60,614 nt of DNA, taken from NCBI GenBank assembly GCA_965603365.1, contig CBFDCR010000027.1:1-60614 (forward strand). Reading direction: 5' to 3'. The notes beneath the pieces were generated by a model. The model was not told where the DNA came from. It worked only from the letters and a program-made list of their open reading frames with translations, and did not search any database. Below, piece after piece: positions 18,894-29,600 of this stretch (its first letter is position 1; each line of letters begins with the position of its first letter). The translations under genes and the position numbers were made by a program. The stretch is from JAHELQ01 sp965603365. GTDB taxonomy: Bacteria; Acidobacteriota; Aminicenantia; UBA2199.

Positions 18894-18963
18894 TTTTTTT
18901 GGTCAATTTCATCGACACATATTTTAATTTTTCTCGATCATTTAAAAAACTCAACAGGTCATC
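18889..18963 (-). pseudogene. Remnant of a TubC-docking NRPS N-terminus
   Basis: The roughly 25 codons between the end of the 18962-26644 gene and the exporter read DDLLSFLNDREKLKYVSMKL then TKKKE. The NRPS at 11173-15672 has QDLIEFLRNNQERLKYLSIK then STERKE at the junction of docking and condensation domains, and the left-edge NRPS has the same segment. DNA codons also match at many positions (for example TCGAT.AAA.TCGACC). No condensation domain follows; the frame enters the exporter. I read this as a scar of a deleted or displaced NRPS gene that once followed directly. Confidence 0.6.
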
Positions 18964-21900
18964 ATAAAACCAATTCAACCCTCTCCTCTCCATCAAATAC
19001 TTCTACTTCTTGTTCATTTTCTAAATTAATAGCCTCAATTAAGGATGTTAGTCCCCCTATGGTGGGGGCTTTAAATATTTCAGAGAGAAATATTCTTACA
19101 TCCATTTTTTTATGAATTTGAGAGATAAGAGCAACGGCCTTGAGTGAATGACCGCCCAGTTCAAAAAAATTGGCATCAATACCGATCTTCTCTCTTTCTA
19201 TAATAAGTACCTCTGACCAGATTTCCTGTAATTTCTCTTCTATTTCAGTGCCTGGTGCGATATATCTTTTCGCTCCTTTTTCCGGTTCAGGCAGTGCTTT
19301 TCGATCTATCTTACCATTCGGTGTGAGGGGGATTTTATCCAGGGACACAAAAAAAGAAGGCATCATATAAGTCGGCAATTTCCCGGACAAAAAGTCCCTC
19401 AACGCAGACACTTCGACTTGATTATCGGAAACATAATAAGCACAAAGAAAACGATCTCCGTTTTGATCTTCTCGTATTTCCACCACAACCTGTTGAATGC
19501 AGTCAAACTCTAAAAGTTGACTTTCAATTTCCCCCAATTCTATCCTGAATCCCCGGATCTTTACCTGGTGATCCACTCTACCCAGAAACTCTACATTCCC
19601 ATCCGTTCTCCACCTTGCCAGATCTCCTGTCCGGTAGATTTTCCCATCCTCCAAAAAGGCATTGGCGGTAAACCTCTCATTCGTTATCTCTGCTTTGTTC
19701 AAATATCCTCTCCCCACCCCATGTCCGCCAATGTACAAATCTCCGGCAATACCAATCGGCTGCACATTGTGATAGGGATCAATGATATATATCACAGTAT
19801 TGGATATCGGACCACCGATCTCGACCCTGTCTGTACCGGTCATATCTTTCAAGGTTGACCAGATGGTGGTCTCTGTGGGTCCATACAGGTTATAGATCTT
19901 CCCGGTAAATCTTTCTTTCAGCCACTTAAATAAATTATCGGGAAATGCCTCACCTCCCACCATTAACTCAGTTACTTTCTCAAAACAATCCAGATCATCT
20001 CTAACACTCTTTAACATTTTAAGACTGGAGGGCGTCAATTGAATCATAGCCACATGATTCTTAACAATCGCCTCTGCCAGTAACCGGGGATCCTTTTGCT
20101 CATTCTCATCCGCTATGATTATTTTTAAACCCTTCAGTAACGGCAGCACTGTCTCAAGGGCAAATATGTCGAATGATATGGTTGTCAATGCCAGTATAAT
20201 CTTATTCCCGGAAAAATCAATTTTTGAGGTGATCCCCTTTATAAAATTGACCACATTTTGGTGTTCGATCATGACACCTTTGGGCCTCCCGGTGGAGCCT
20301 GATGTATATATCACATAAGCCAGATCCGTCGAAACTGTTATATCCCCCAAATTCTCCTCAATGGTTTCACTTAACTCTTCTGAAAATATATCGATTATCT
20401 GGCAATCATATTCCAATGCTTTACCATTTCCCGTTGAAGTGCCGCTGGTCATAAGTATACCGGTCTCGCTGTCTCTCAGCATATAAGCTATCCTCTCCGC
20501 AGGATTCTCCGGATCTATCGGCAGGTATACCCCACCGGCTTTCAATATACCCAGCAAACCCACCATCATCTCCAGCGATCGCGGCACCATCAAGCCCACG
20601 ACCGTCTCAAACTTCACTCCCTTTTTGATTAACAAATTTGCTAAACTATGGGATCTCACTTCCAGGGCCATATAAGTTAAATGTTGATCATTAAATTTCA
20701 AAGCCGTATGGCCGGGAATCTGCTCACACAATAGAGAAAACATCCGGTGAATGGTTTCCTTTTGATGGTATTGACTTCGGGTATCATTGAAGTCATACAA
20801 TACCCGACGCCTCTCTTCTTCGCCAATGATTTCTATCGTAGATATTTGCCGGTCCGGGTCCTCTAACACCATCGATATGATTCTCTTGAAAGAGTCTATA
20901 AATTTTTCAATCGTCCTCTTTTCGAATATTTTGGTGTAGTACTCGACTTTAAAAGTCAAACGGTCGTCTATCTCTTCGGCCCTGAAGGTGATATCAAATG
21001 GTGAATTTATGATCTTTAAACTATCAGATAATAAATCCACTCCTTTATTTTCCCGGCCTGACATTATGGCCGGTTGTAATTCATTGTGAAAGATAAACAT
21101 AACATCAAACAGGGGATTGCGGCTCAGATCCCTCTCCACCGCCAACTGCTCTACCAGATCTTCAAAGGGATAATCCTGGTTTTCAAAAGCCTGGAGAGTC
21201 CTTTCCCTCACCTCATTCAAAAACCACCTGAAGGACTTATCTCCTGAAGAAAAATGCCTCAAAGCCAGGGTGTTTAAAAGGATTCCGATCAACTGTTGAA
21301 GATCCGGATGTCTCCTGCCTGAAGTCGGCGTTCCGATAACGATGTCCTGCTGACCGCTTAACTTGCCCAGCAATACATTAAACACGGCAATAAGCAGCAT
21401 AAAAAGGGTAACATCTTCCAGTTCTGCCAGTCTCTTTAAAGCTCCTGATTGCGTTTTTTCTAAAGCAAACGGAATAACACTACCTTCAAAACTCTGAACA
21501 GCCGGCCTGGGAAAATCATTCGGGAGTTCCAATACCGGTATTTCGCCTTCAAATTGCGCCAACCAATATTTTTCCTGTCTCTTTACGGCCGCCTGCTCCT
21601 TTTTGCTGTTCTGCCATTCTACATAATCTATATATTGAAGATTTAAGGCGGGTAATTTTTTACCACTAAATAAAGCGATGGTCTCTTGCAGGAATATATT
21701 GTGGGAAACCCCATCGCAAATAATGTGATGGATATCTATGGCAATAACACTCCCGGTGCTACCTGCTTTTATTAATTTCACTCTAAAAAACGGCGGTTTG
21801 GTCATATCAAAGGGTTTTACAAAATTCCTCAATCCCTCTATTACCTTATCTTCACCGGTTTCGTGGTATCCTATTGTAAATTCAACTTCATCGTGTACCC

Positions 21901-24900
21901 TCTGGACAGGTTCATATTCAATCATCTCAATGGATGTTCTCAAACTCTCATGTCTCTTTATTAACTTCCTGAAGGCCTCTTCTAATTTCACTTTATCAAT
22001 ATTGCCGGCCAATGACACAATTTCCATCTCATTATAGCCTGTGCTGTTTTTATCCATCAATTGGAGAATATACAACCTCTTCTGAGCCGAAGATACGGCA
22101 TAATACTCTTTCGTTTCAGCAGGCTTGATTGAAATGAACTCATCCTTTTCCGCACCCGTTATATATCTGGCAGCCCACTGTATTGTAGAATTATTGAAAA
22201 AATCTTTCAGCGGCATGATCACATTCATCTCTTTGTGTATGATCGAAATAATATTTATAGCTTTTAACGAATCACCACCCAGGTCAAAAAAATCATCCGT
22301 AATACCGACTTTTTCCAGCCCGAAAAATTTTCCCCAGATATCGGCCAGCTTCTGTTCTAGATCATTTCCAGGGGCTTCATATAAATTCGACAACTTCGGC
22401 CTCGAATACAATGGAGCCGTATCTTCTTTTTTTGTTTCGTTATCCAGAGATTCTAATTGAACCCAGCGAGATATTCTCCCCCCAAGATCTCCACCCCTTG
22501 AGAATATTACCTGCTCTATTGAATCCGAATAAAAGATATAACGGAATGCCTTTATTATATTCTCCACACTCGTATCATCTAAATTAAAAATAATCCACGG
22601 CTCCCGGTTCCTTTGATTGTATTTTCTCGAAAAAGCATCCAGGAAAAGATTGGCGGCCGTATATGCTACCAATCGCAGCCCGCCTAAAACAGAAGCCAGT
22701 GACGATATCATCAGACAGAAATCAAGCTCCTTATCCGACAACAACTCCGTCAATACCAACAGGCCATACAGCTTTGATTGAAACTGCTGCTTACACTGCG
22801 ATACCTTGATCTCCTCTATGAGATTAATTGACTCCCCTTCAACCAGGCCAGCCGCATTTATGATTCCATCAATTCTGCCAAAATGTTTCTCTGCCTGTTG
22901 AATGACCCACTGCATCTGCACCCTGTCCGTTACATCCGCCCTATAATAAACAACATCCTCTTGAAGCTCCAATAGTCGCCGCAACTTTCGTATGCGCTGC
23001 GTTAATTTATCTCCGCCCTTATTTTGGGTCAACAATTCTTCCCATACATCTCTGGATGGTAGATCAGAACGGCCTGTTAATATTATCTTAGCCCGAACAC
23101 TCTTTATTATATATTCTGCCAATAAATAGCCGATATTTCCCAATCCCCCTATAATCAGATAGACTCCTTCCTCTTTTAACCATGGTGACTTTTTTAGTAC
23201 ATTAAGGTGAACCGGTTTAAATACCTGCAGCCAACGAAAATTTCCCCGGTGAGCGACGACCTTGTCCTGGGGATAAAATTTCAACTCTTCTATTAATCGC
23301 TCGATCATATTCCCCTCTTGCCAGTTTCCCGATTGGGGTAAAACAACATCTATACTTCTACACCTAATGTTGGGATACTCCTGGGGTATAACTTTACAAG
23401 GAGCAAGTATGGTGGCTTTCCCGGGATGCAAACACTCTTCCCCTGTCACTTCCTGCATATTATTGGTTACTACGTTTATCTCTATTTTACCCATATGATC
23501 CCGATTCCTATTCAGAGCCCTAACAAGATATAATAAACTGTAAAATCCTGAATCCTGAGATTCTTCGATAAACTTACGTTCGTGTCCCGACATCTCATTA
23601 TTGGTAATAGTCCACGAATGAATGATTCGATTGGGCAACAATCCTTTTGAATTTAGTTCAGCCAGGAGAGTTGTATAATCATCGTGTTCTCTCGGGTTAA
23701 TCGTATATTCACAATCATTTTCTTTCAAATATTTTAAACCCTGTTTAACGGTGACAACCTGGTGGCCCGATTCCAATCGATTGGCCAAACCATCTCCCAA
23801 CCCAAAATCGTCAGAAAAAATCAGCCAGATTAATTTTTCCGATATATCTCCCTGGTGTTTATTGGAAATTTTCTGAAGGCTCCATAATGGAATATAAAAC
23901 CAATCTGAAATGTCCTGGCTTTCACTATGATTGGACCTTTCGGCCAGGCTGGAGAATCGCCTGGTCTCATAATCATCAACCAATTTCCAGAACCGCCGCC
24001 GTTCAAACGGATAGGTCGGCAATGAGACTCGATACCTTTTCTCTTCAGAGTAAAATTTCGACCAATTAATATCCACGCCATAAAGCCATAAAAGCCCTAT
24101 TTTATCTAATAGAAAGTAATCATCGGCCACTTCCCTCCTGGGGTGCCTGACCAGGTTTATCACCCGATGATCTGGTTTATAATCTATTTCCCGTCTTACC
24201 AGAGCACTTATCTCCCGTCCGGGCCCCACTTCTAAAAATATTGTATCCGGCTCCTCCAATAATTTTTCTATACCGTCTGAGAAACGAACCATTTCCCTTA
24301 GTTGTCTGGCCCAATATACCGGGGAAGCGGCATCTTCCCCTTTTATCCAATCACCCGTAACCGTCGAAATGTAGGGGAGTTGAGGATGATTCAGGGGGAT
24401 TTTGCTTATTTGCCGTTCAAATTCCTTTATGATAGGCTCCATCAGTTTTGAATGTATGCCATGAGAAGAATCGAGAGGCATGCATAACAACTTTTTTTCT
24501 TTCATCTTCTGTTCAAACAATCGTACGGCTTCGATCGAACCGGAAACAACGCATGATGCGCCATTATCTATGCCGATCGACAATTCATCACCCAAAAGAG
24601 GCTTTAATTCTCCGGCGGAAAGGGGCACACTCAGCATCATTCCCCCCGGCAATTGCCTGAGCAACTTTGCCCTAATGTTTAATAGTATTAAAATATCTTT
24701 CAGGCTAAACACCCCGGAAATACAGGCGGCCACATATTCTCCAAAACTGTAGCCTATCATCGCTTCTGGATTTATTCCCCATGATATTAAAAGGTTGGCC
24801 AGAGAATATGCGAATATAAAAACTGCATATTGACTGATTTCCACCTGGCGCATCGTCTCTTCTGCTTCATGGCTGTTGTCGGCAGGATAAAGAATATCCT

Positions 24901-26644
24901 TTAAATCAATGCCATTGACTTCCTGCAATACAGCGAAACACTTATCCATCTCTTTTCGAAACACCGGTTCCTTTTGATATAACCCCAATCCCATATTTAT
25001 ATATTCCAGACCCAGCCCTGAAAACATGAATACTACGGGTTTGTTTTCGTCACCCGACAGATGCGTTTGGACTTTTCTCGAATCTAATGAAGATAATGTA
25101 TCTATGGCCTCTAAAAAATTAGAGCATAATAATTTTCTTCTATAATAAAATCTTTTTCTTCCGGTTTGCATGGTATAAGCAATATCGGCCAGATCCATGT
25201 CGGGATTCCCGTTTAAATGTTCAACTAAATTTTCTGTCATCTTATCCAGGGCGGATTCGGTTTTGGCAGATAAAAGGATTAATTTGTAATCTCTCGAAGA
25301 CTCGCTCATACTAACCGTGTCTCTTTCTAAGACCGGCATTTCTTCCAGAATAACGTGGGCATTGGTGCCGCCAATGCCGAATGAACTGATACCCGCCCTT
25401 AAGGGCTGGCCATTATTCTTCCACTCTTTTAACCCTGTATTGACATAAAAAGGACCACTTCCAAAATCGATTTCAGGATTTGGTTTTACAAAGTGCAAAC
25501 TGGGTAGAATTTGTTTATGCTTCAACGAAAGAACGACTTTAATAAACCCTGCAATTCCTGCTGCGGTATCCAGATGACCAATATTCGTCTTTACCGATCC
25601 AAGGCCGCAATATTTTCCCTTATTTTTCCCAAAGACCTGGTTTAAGGCTTCCATTTCGATAGCATCCCCAAGCGGCGTACCTGTGCCGTGGGCTTCGATA
25701 TAACTTATACTTTGAGGCTCCACTCTAGCCACTTTTTGGGCAATCCTGATAACTTCGGCCTGACCATCGACACTGGGGGCTGAGAAGCCGATTTTCCGCT
25801 CTCCATCATTGTTGATGGCTGAGCCCTTTATGACTGCCAGGATATTATCTCTAGCCGCCATTGCACTTTTTATCTTTCTCAATACAACAACCGCCGCGCC
25901 ATCTCCCCAGACACTACCCTTAGCACCAACATCAAAGGTGCGACAATGCCCATCCGGGGAGCTCACCATTCCTTGTTCATGAAGGTATCCTCCTTTTGAA
26001 GAGATCCCTACTGTAACACCACCTGCCAGGGCAATGGTACAGTCGCCTACCAATAGTCCCCTGCAGGCCATATGAATGGCCACGAGGGAGGTTGAACATG
26101 CTGTTTTTATGCCAACGGCCGGTCCATTCAGGCTTAATTTATAAGATATTCGAGTGGTTAGAAAGTCTCTATCTCTTAATTGAATGGCAGAAAAATGATC
26201 AATGGAAGCCGGGCGAGAAATCATTGAAAGAGCTTCCCAATCAAAATTCTCCCCAGCACCTGCATAAAGACCGATCAATCCCTTGTATGTATAGGGATTG
26301 TAACCGGCATCCTCCAACGCTTCCCATACGCATTCATGAAATACTCTTATTTGCGGGTCCATCATCGTGACTTCATCCGGGATGTAACCAAAAAAATTTA
26401 AATCAAAATTTTCTTTCCCGTTAATTATTCCTTTGGCCTTCACAAAATTTGGGTTATCAATAAGGGTTTGCTCCGCGCCCGCGTCTAAGAGTTCGTCGTC
26501 GGCAAAGAAGGATATGGATTCAACCCCATTTTTTAAATTGTTCCAGAATTCACTTATATTGTTTGCCCCTGGAAATCTCCCGGCCAGACCTATGACTGCA
26601 ATTTCTAAACCCGTAAAATTATAGTTTTTTTTATTTTTAATCAT
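18962..26644 (-). CDS. Hybrid PKS-NRPS: KS-AT-KR-ACP-C-A-T
   Basis: 2560 residues. KS (about 12-435) has TACSTSLVAIH, EAHGTGTPLGD and KTNIGHLDTAAG, so Cys-His-His is intact. AT (about 540-850) has GYSFGEYVA; the selectivity region reads SHGIHS, malonate-like but not standard. KR (about 1170-1400) has GGLGNIGYL and ISSLASVLGG with YTAAN, so it looks active; no DH or ER. ACP has FFDLGGDSLKAI. The condensation domain (IHHIICDG) joins an adenylation domain whose hand-read code D-I-L-Q-M-G-L-I-W is one residue from the glycine code. A carrier (FFELGGHSLKAV) and an acidic-hydrophobic tail EERVELVL end the protein. That tail fits a docking peptide for the TubC-type domains at 15672 and 1210. The start overlaps the upstream stop by 8 bases with AGGAGA nearby. 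Confidence 0.95.
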   Translation of the reverse strand: MIKNKKNYNFTGLEIAVIGLAGRFPGANNISEFWNNLKNGVESISFFADDELLDAGAEQTLIDNPNFVKAKGIINGKENFDLNFFGYIPDEVTMMDPQIRVFHECVWEALEDAGYNPYTYKGLIGLYAGAGENFDWEALSMISRPASIDHFSAIQLRDRDFLTTRISYKLSLNGPAVGIKTACSTSLVAIHMACRGLLVGDCTIALAGGVTVGISSKGGYLHEQGMVSSPDGHCRTFDVGAKGSVWGDGAAVVVLRKIKSAMAARDNILAVIKGSAINNDGERKIGFSAPSVDGQAEVIRIAQKVARVEPQSISYIEAHGTGTPLGDAIEMEALNQVFGKNKGKYCGLGSVKTNIGHLDTAAGIAGFIKVVLSLKHKQILPSLHFVKPNPEIDFGSGPFYVNTGLKEWKNNGQPLRAGISSFGIGGTNAHVILEEMPVLERDTVSMSESSRDYKLILLSAKTESALDKMTENLVEHLNGNPDMDLADIAYTMQTGRKRFYYRRKLLCSNFLEAIDTLSSLDSRKVQTHLSGDENKPVVFMFSGLGLEYINMGLGLYQKEPVFRKEMDKCFAVLQEVNGIDLKDILYPADNSHEAEETMRQVEISQYAVFIFAYSLANLLISWGINPEAMIGYSFGEYVAACISGVFSLKDILILLNIRAKLLRQLPGGMMLSVPLSAGELKPLLGDELSIGIDNGASCVVSGSIEAVRLFEQKMKEKKLLCMPLDSSHGIHSKLMEPIIKEFERQISKIPLNHPQLPYISTVTGDWIKGEDAASPVYWARQLREMVRFSDGIEKLLEEPDTIFLEVGPGREISALVRREIDYKPDHRVINLVRHPRREVADDYFLLDKIGLLWLYGVDINWSKFYSEEKRYRVSLPTYPFERRRFWKLVDDYETRRFSSLAERSNHSESQDISDWFYIPLWSLQKISNKHQGDISEKLIWLIFSDDFGLGDGLANRLESGHQVVTVKQGLKYLKENDCEYTINPREHDDYTTLLAELNSKGLLPNRIIHSWTITNNEMSGHERKFIEESQDSGFYSLLYLVRALNRNRDHMGKIEINVVTNNMQEVTGEECLHPGKATILAPCKVIPQEYPNIRCRSIDVVLPQSGNWQEGNMIERLIEELKFYPQDKVVAHRGNFRWLQVFKPVHLNVLKKSPWLKEEGVYLIIGGLGNIGYLLAEYIIKSVRAKIILTGRSDLPSRDVWEELLTQNKGGDKLTQRIRKLRRLLELQEDVVYYRADVTDRVQMQWVIQQAEKHFGRIDGIINAAGLVEGESINLIEEIKVSQCKQQFQSKLYGLLVLTELLSDKELDFCLMISSLASVLGGLRLVAYTAANLFLDAFSRKYNQRNREPWIIFNLDDTSVENIIKAFRYIFYSDSIEQVIFSRGGDLGGRISRWVQLESLDNETKKEDTAPLYSRPKLSNLYEAPGNDLEQKLADIWGKFFGLEKVGITDDFFDLGGDSLKAINIISIIHKEMNVIMPLKDFFNNSTIQWAARYITGAEKDEFISIKPAETKEYYAVSSAQKRLYILQLMDKNSTGYNEMEIVSLAGNIDKVKLEEAFRKLIKRHESLRTSIEMIEYEPVQRVHDEVEFTIGYHETGEDKVIEGLRNFVKPFDMTKPPFFRVKLIKAGSTGSVIAIDIHHIICDGVSHNIFLQETIALFSGKKLPALNLQYIDYVEWQNSKKEQAAVKRQEKYWLAQFEGEIPVLELPNDFPRPAVQSFEGSVIPFALEKTQSGALKRLAELEDVTLFMLLIAVFNVLLGKLSGQQDIVIGTPTSGRRHPDLQQLIGILLNTLALRHFSSGDKSFRWFLNEVRERTLQAFENQDYPFEDLVEQLAVERDLSRNPLFDVMFIFHNELQPAIMSGRENKGVDLLSDSLKIINSPFDITFRAEEIDDRLTFKVEYYTKIFEKRTIEKFIDSFKRIISMVLEDPDRQISTIEIIGEEERRRVLYDFNDTRSQYHQKETIHRMFSLLCEQIPGHTALKFNDQHLTYMALEVRSHSLANLLIKKGVKFETVVGLMVPRSLEMMVGLLGILKAGGVYLPIDPENPAERIAYMLRDSETGILMTSGTSTGNGKALEYDCQIIDIFSEELSETIEENLGDITVSTDLAYVIYTSGSTGRPKGVMIEHQNVVNFIKGITSKIDFSGNKIILALTTISFDIFALETVLPLLKGLKIIIADENEQKDPRLLAEAIVKNHVAMIQLTPSSLKMLKSVRDDLDCFEKVTELMVGGEAFPDNLFKWLKERFTGKIYNLYGPTETTIWSTLKDMTGTDRVEIGGPISNTVIYIIDPYHNVQPIGIAGDLYIGGHGVGRGYLNKAEITNERFTANAFLEDGKIYRTGDLARWRTDGNVEFLGRVDHQVKIRGFRIELGEIESQLLEFDCIQQVVVEIREDQNGDRFLCAYYVSDNQVEVSALRDFLSGKLPTYMMPSFFVSLDKIPLTPNGKIDRKALPEPEKGAKRYIAPGTEIEEKLQEIWSEVLIIEREKIGIDANFFELGGHSLKAVALISQIHKKMDVRIFLSEIFKAPTIGGLTSLIEAINLENEQEVEVFDGEERVELVL

Positions 26645-29600
26645 TCATATTCTCCTGAAAAAGATTCAGAGTCTCATCCAGGGTATTTATAGTCTCATCA
26701 ATGACTTCATCCGATACCTGAATTTTCACATACTCTTCTTTAAGATAATTGGCCAGTGACTTTATATCCGGTAATCTGAACATCGTGGCCAGAGATATAT
26801 CTCTGTTAAAGGCTTTTTTTACCTGAGCATTCATTTTTATAATGCTTAATGAATTTCCCCCAAGGTCAAAAAAACTTGTCTCAATGCCAATGACCTGCTT
26901 ATCAATCTCCAATACCTCAGACCAGATTTCAACTAAATCTTTTTCAATATTGCTTTTGGGAGGAACATAATCTTCTCCTATCAGACTCACCGGTTCAGGT
27001 AATATTTTCTTATCGATTTTACCGTTGGCAGTCAGCGGAATTTCAGCCACCTGTATAAAAAACAGTGGAACCATATATTCAGGGAGTTCTTGCATGAGAA
27101 AAGCCTTCAATTCTGTTTTTTCTATCCTTACATCCGAGACAAAATAGGCACAGAGATATTTATCTCGGGTAGTAACGCCAATAGTATCATTCCCGGCGGA
27201 GCTTCTGGCCAATACAACGGCTTCTCTTATCTCCCTATGTTTTACTAATTGATTCTCGATCTCACCGAGTTCTACCCTGAATCCCCTTATTTTTACCTGA
27301 TTGTCTAACCTGCCTAAAAATTCAATATTGCCATCTTCAAACCACCTGGCAATGTCACCGGTTTTGTATATCCTTTCTCCTGGAGCAAAGGGATTTCCTA
27401 TAAATTTCCTGGCGGTTAAATGTGGATCATCTTTATATTCGGATGCCAGGCATTCTCCTCCAATATAGAGATCCCCCACCACGCCAATCGGACAGAGATT
27501 CACCTGCCGATCGAGGATATAATACCTGGCATTCTGAATGGGCTTTCCATAGGGTATACTATTCCAGGAGGGATCTATATCCCCGATGTGATAATAATTT
27601 GACCAGATGGCCGCCTCTGTGGCTCCGCCTAAACCGATTACCTTCACCCCTTTGAATCTCTTTTTTAACACTTCAGGCAGGGTAATGGGTATCCAATCTC
27701 CACTCAAAAAAACCAATCGCAACTGACTGCCGATATCGCCGTCTTCCGGCTGCTCTAATAAGGGCACTAACTGCTGTAAGGCAGCGGGGGCCGAATCCCA
27801 AAAGGTAATGCCTTCTTCGCTAATGATATCCAGTAAACGCGGCGGGTCCTTCACTTCATCGTTGGCAGCTATTCGTATGCCCGCTCCACCGGCAAGGCTC
27901 CCGAATATATCGTATACCGATAAATCGAATCCCAATGAAGTGACAAACAATATTTTATCGGCCGGTCCGACAGCAAATGTTCTATTCACCCATTCAATAA
28001 CATTTATGACGGGCCTATGGGTTACCACCACACCTTTGGGAGCGCCGGTTGAACCTGAAGTAAAAATGACATAGGCAATATCTTCCGATCTCCCGGTAAG
28101 GGCAGTAGAGGTAGAGGATAGATTTTCTCCGGATTTCTTTTCTACCTCCTGAGACAAAATTAGTTCCGTGTTATCAAATAATCGCCGGTCGGGACATTCA
28201 AAATCACTGCTGTGGGATAAACAGATAATGTGCTTTATCCCGGCTGCCTGCCGCGCCATTTTAGCAACTTTTTCCAATTGGCCGGGATTGGTTAATACCG
28301 TTTCAACGGCCGAAGAGTACAGGATTTTCTCCAGGCGATTTTGCGGTAAATATGGCTCTAATGGGAGATAGGCACCGCCGGCTTTCAATATTCCCATCAC
28401 CGATACGATCATTTCAACTGTCCGGCCAAAGATAACGGCCACCAGGGTACCGGTTTTAACGCCCTTTTCACTTAATAGTCCGGCCAATTGATTGGCCTTT
28501 TTATTCAACTCCCTGTAACTAATGAGCAGTGGTTCCCTCCCCCTGCCGGCCTGGGTATGTCGTACTGTTCCTGTGACGGCGGTACGGTCCGGCCTCCTTT
28601 CAACCTGCTCCTCAAACAATTGATGCATCGTTTTCTCTCTCGCATACTCTCTCCGGGTATCATTAAATTCATATAAGATCTTTTGTTTTTCTTCAACGGG
28701 AATGATTTCATCTTTTCTAATAATGGTTTCCGGCTCAAAGATAAGTTTATCTAAAATATTTTTAAAATAAAGGCACGATTTCTGAACCATGCTGTCGCCG
28801 ATAACCGCCCCGTTGTATTTCGGGAGAAGCATAAAAGTATCTAAAGTCGTATTGATTTCATAGTCAAAAAAAGTGTTGGTATCATAAGATACGCCAACAT
28901 CAAATCTTTCGCCCAAATCGGCCTGTTTTACCCCATCTTCCTGTATCGTTTTATCTCCCACTTTTGCCTGCGTTAATACAAAAAAATCCATAAAATTAAA
29001 CAAGGTGTCAAATACCGGATTTCTATCCAGGTTCCTTTCTCCTATAATTCTGGCTATGGCAAACAAAGATATTCTCTCATATTTTTTTACCTCCAACATC
29101 TTCTTTTCCACTATTTTCATATAGTCGGACCATTTGATATCAGCGGGAATCTTCATTCTTATCGGTATTGTATTTAAAAAGCAGCCCAATATTTTATCGC
29201 CATCTTCTTTTGGGGGTCTGTTATTGGTCACACTCCCGGCAACAATATCATCTTCATAAGAAAGCATGCCCAGGATATACATATAGACACCAAAGCATAA
29301 ATTCTTCACAGTAGTGCTATACTTCTTAGCCGTATCTCTTAATTGACCGAGATATTCTCCACCCAGATAATAGGGACAAATTTTCATGCTGCCCATCTCA
29401 TCTTTCTTTTTCGTTGTCTCTAAAAAGTCCAATCTTTTATATCCCGCCAGTTCTTTCTGCCAATACGTTACCGTTTCTTCATTTTGATTCTCCATCCATT
29501 CTTCTATAATCACATCTTTATAAGTACTCTTCAGATATTCCGGGACAAAATCAGGATTGGTCTTCAATTCCAGATAGGTATTATTTAGCTCTGTGACAAA

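Noticed and set aside
18883..18996. Start of the exporter gene at 18996
   Set aside because: It would put the signal segment about 45 residues in, overlaps the upstream coding end, and the extra residues look like an NRPS linker; the ATG at 18882 has a strong ribosome site.
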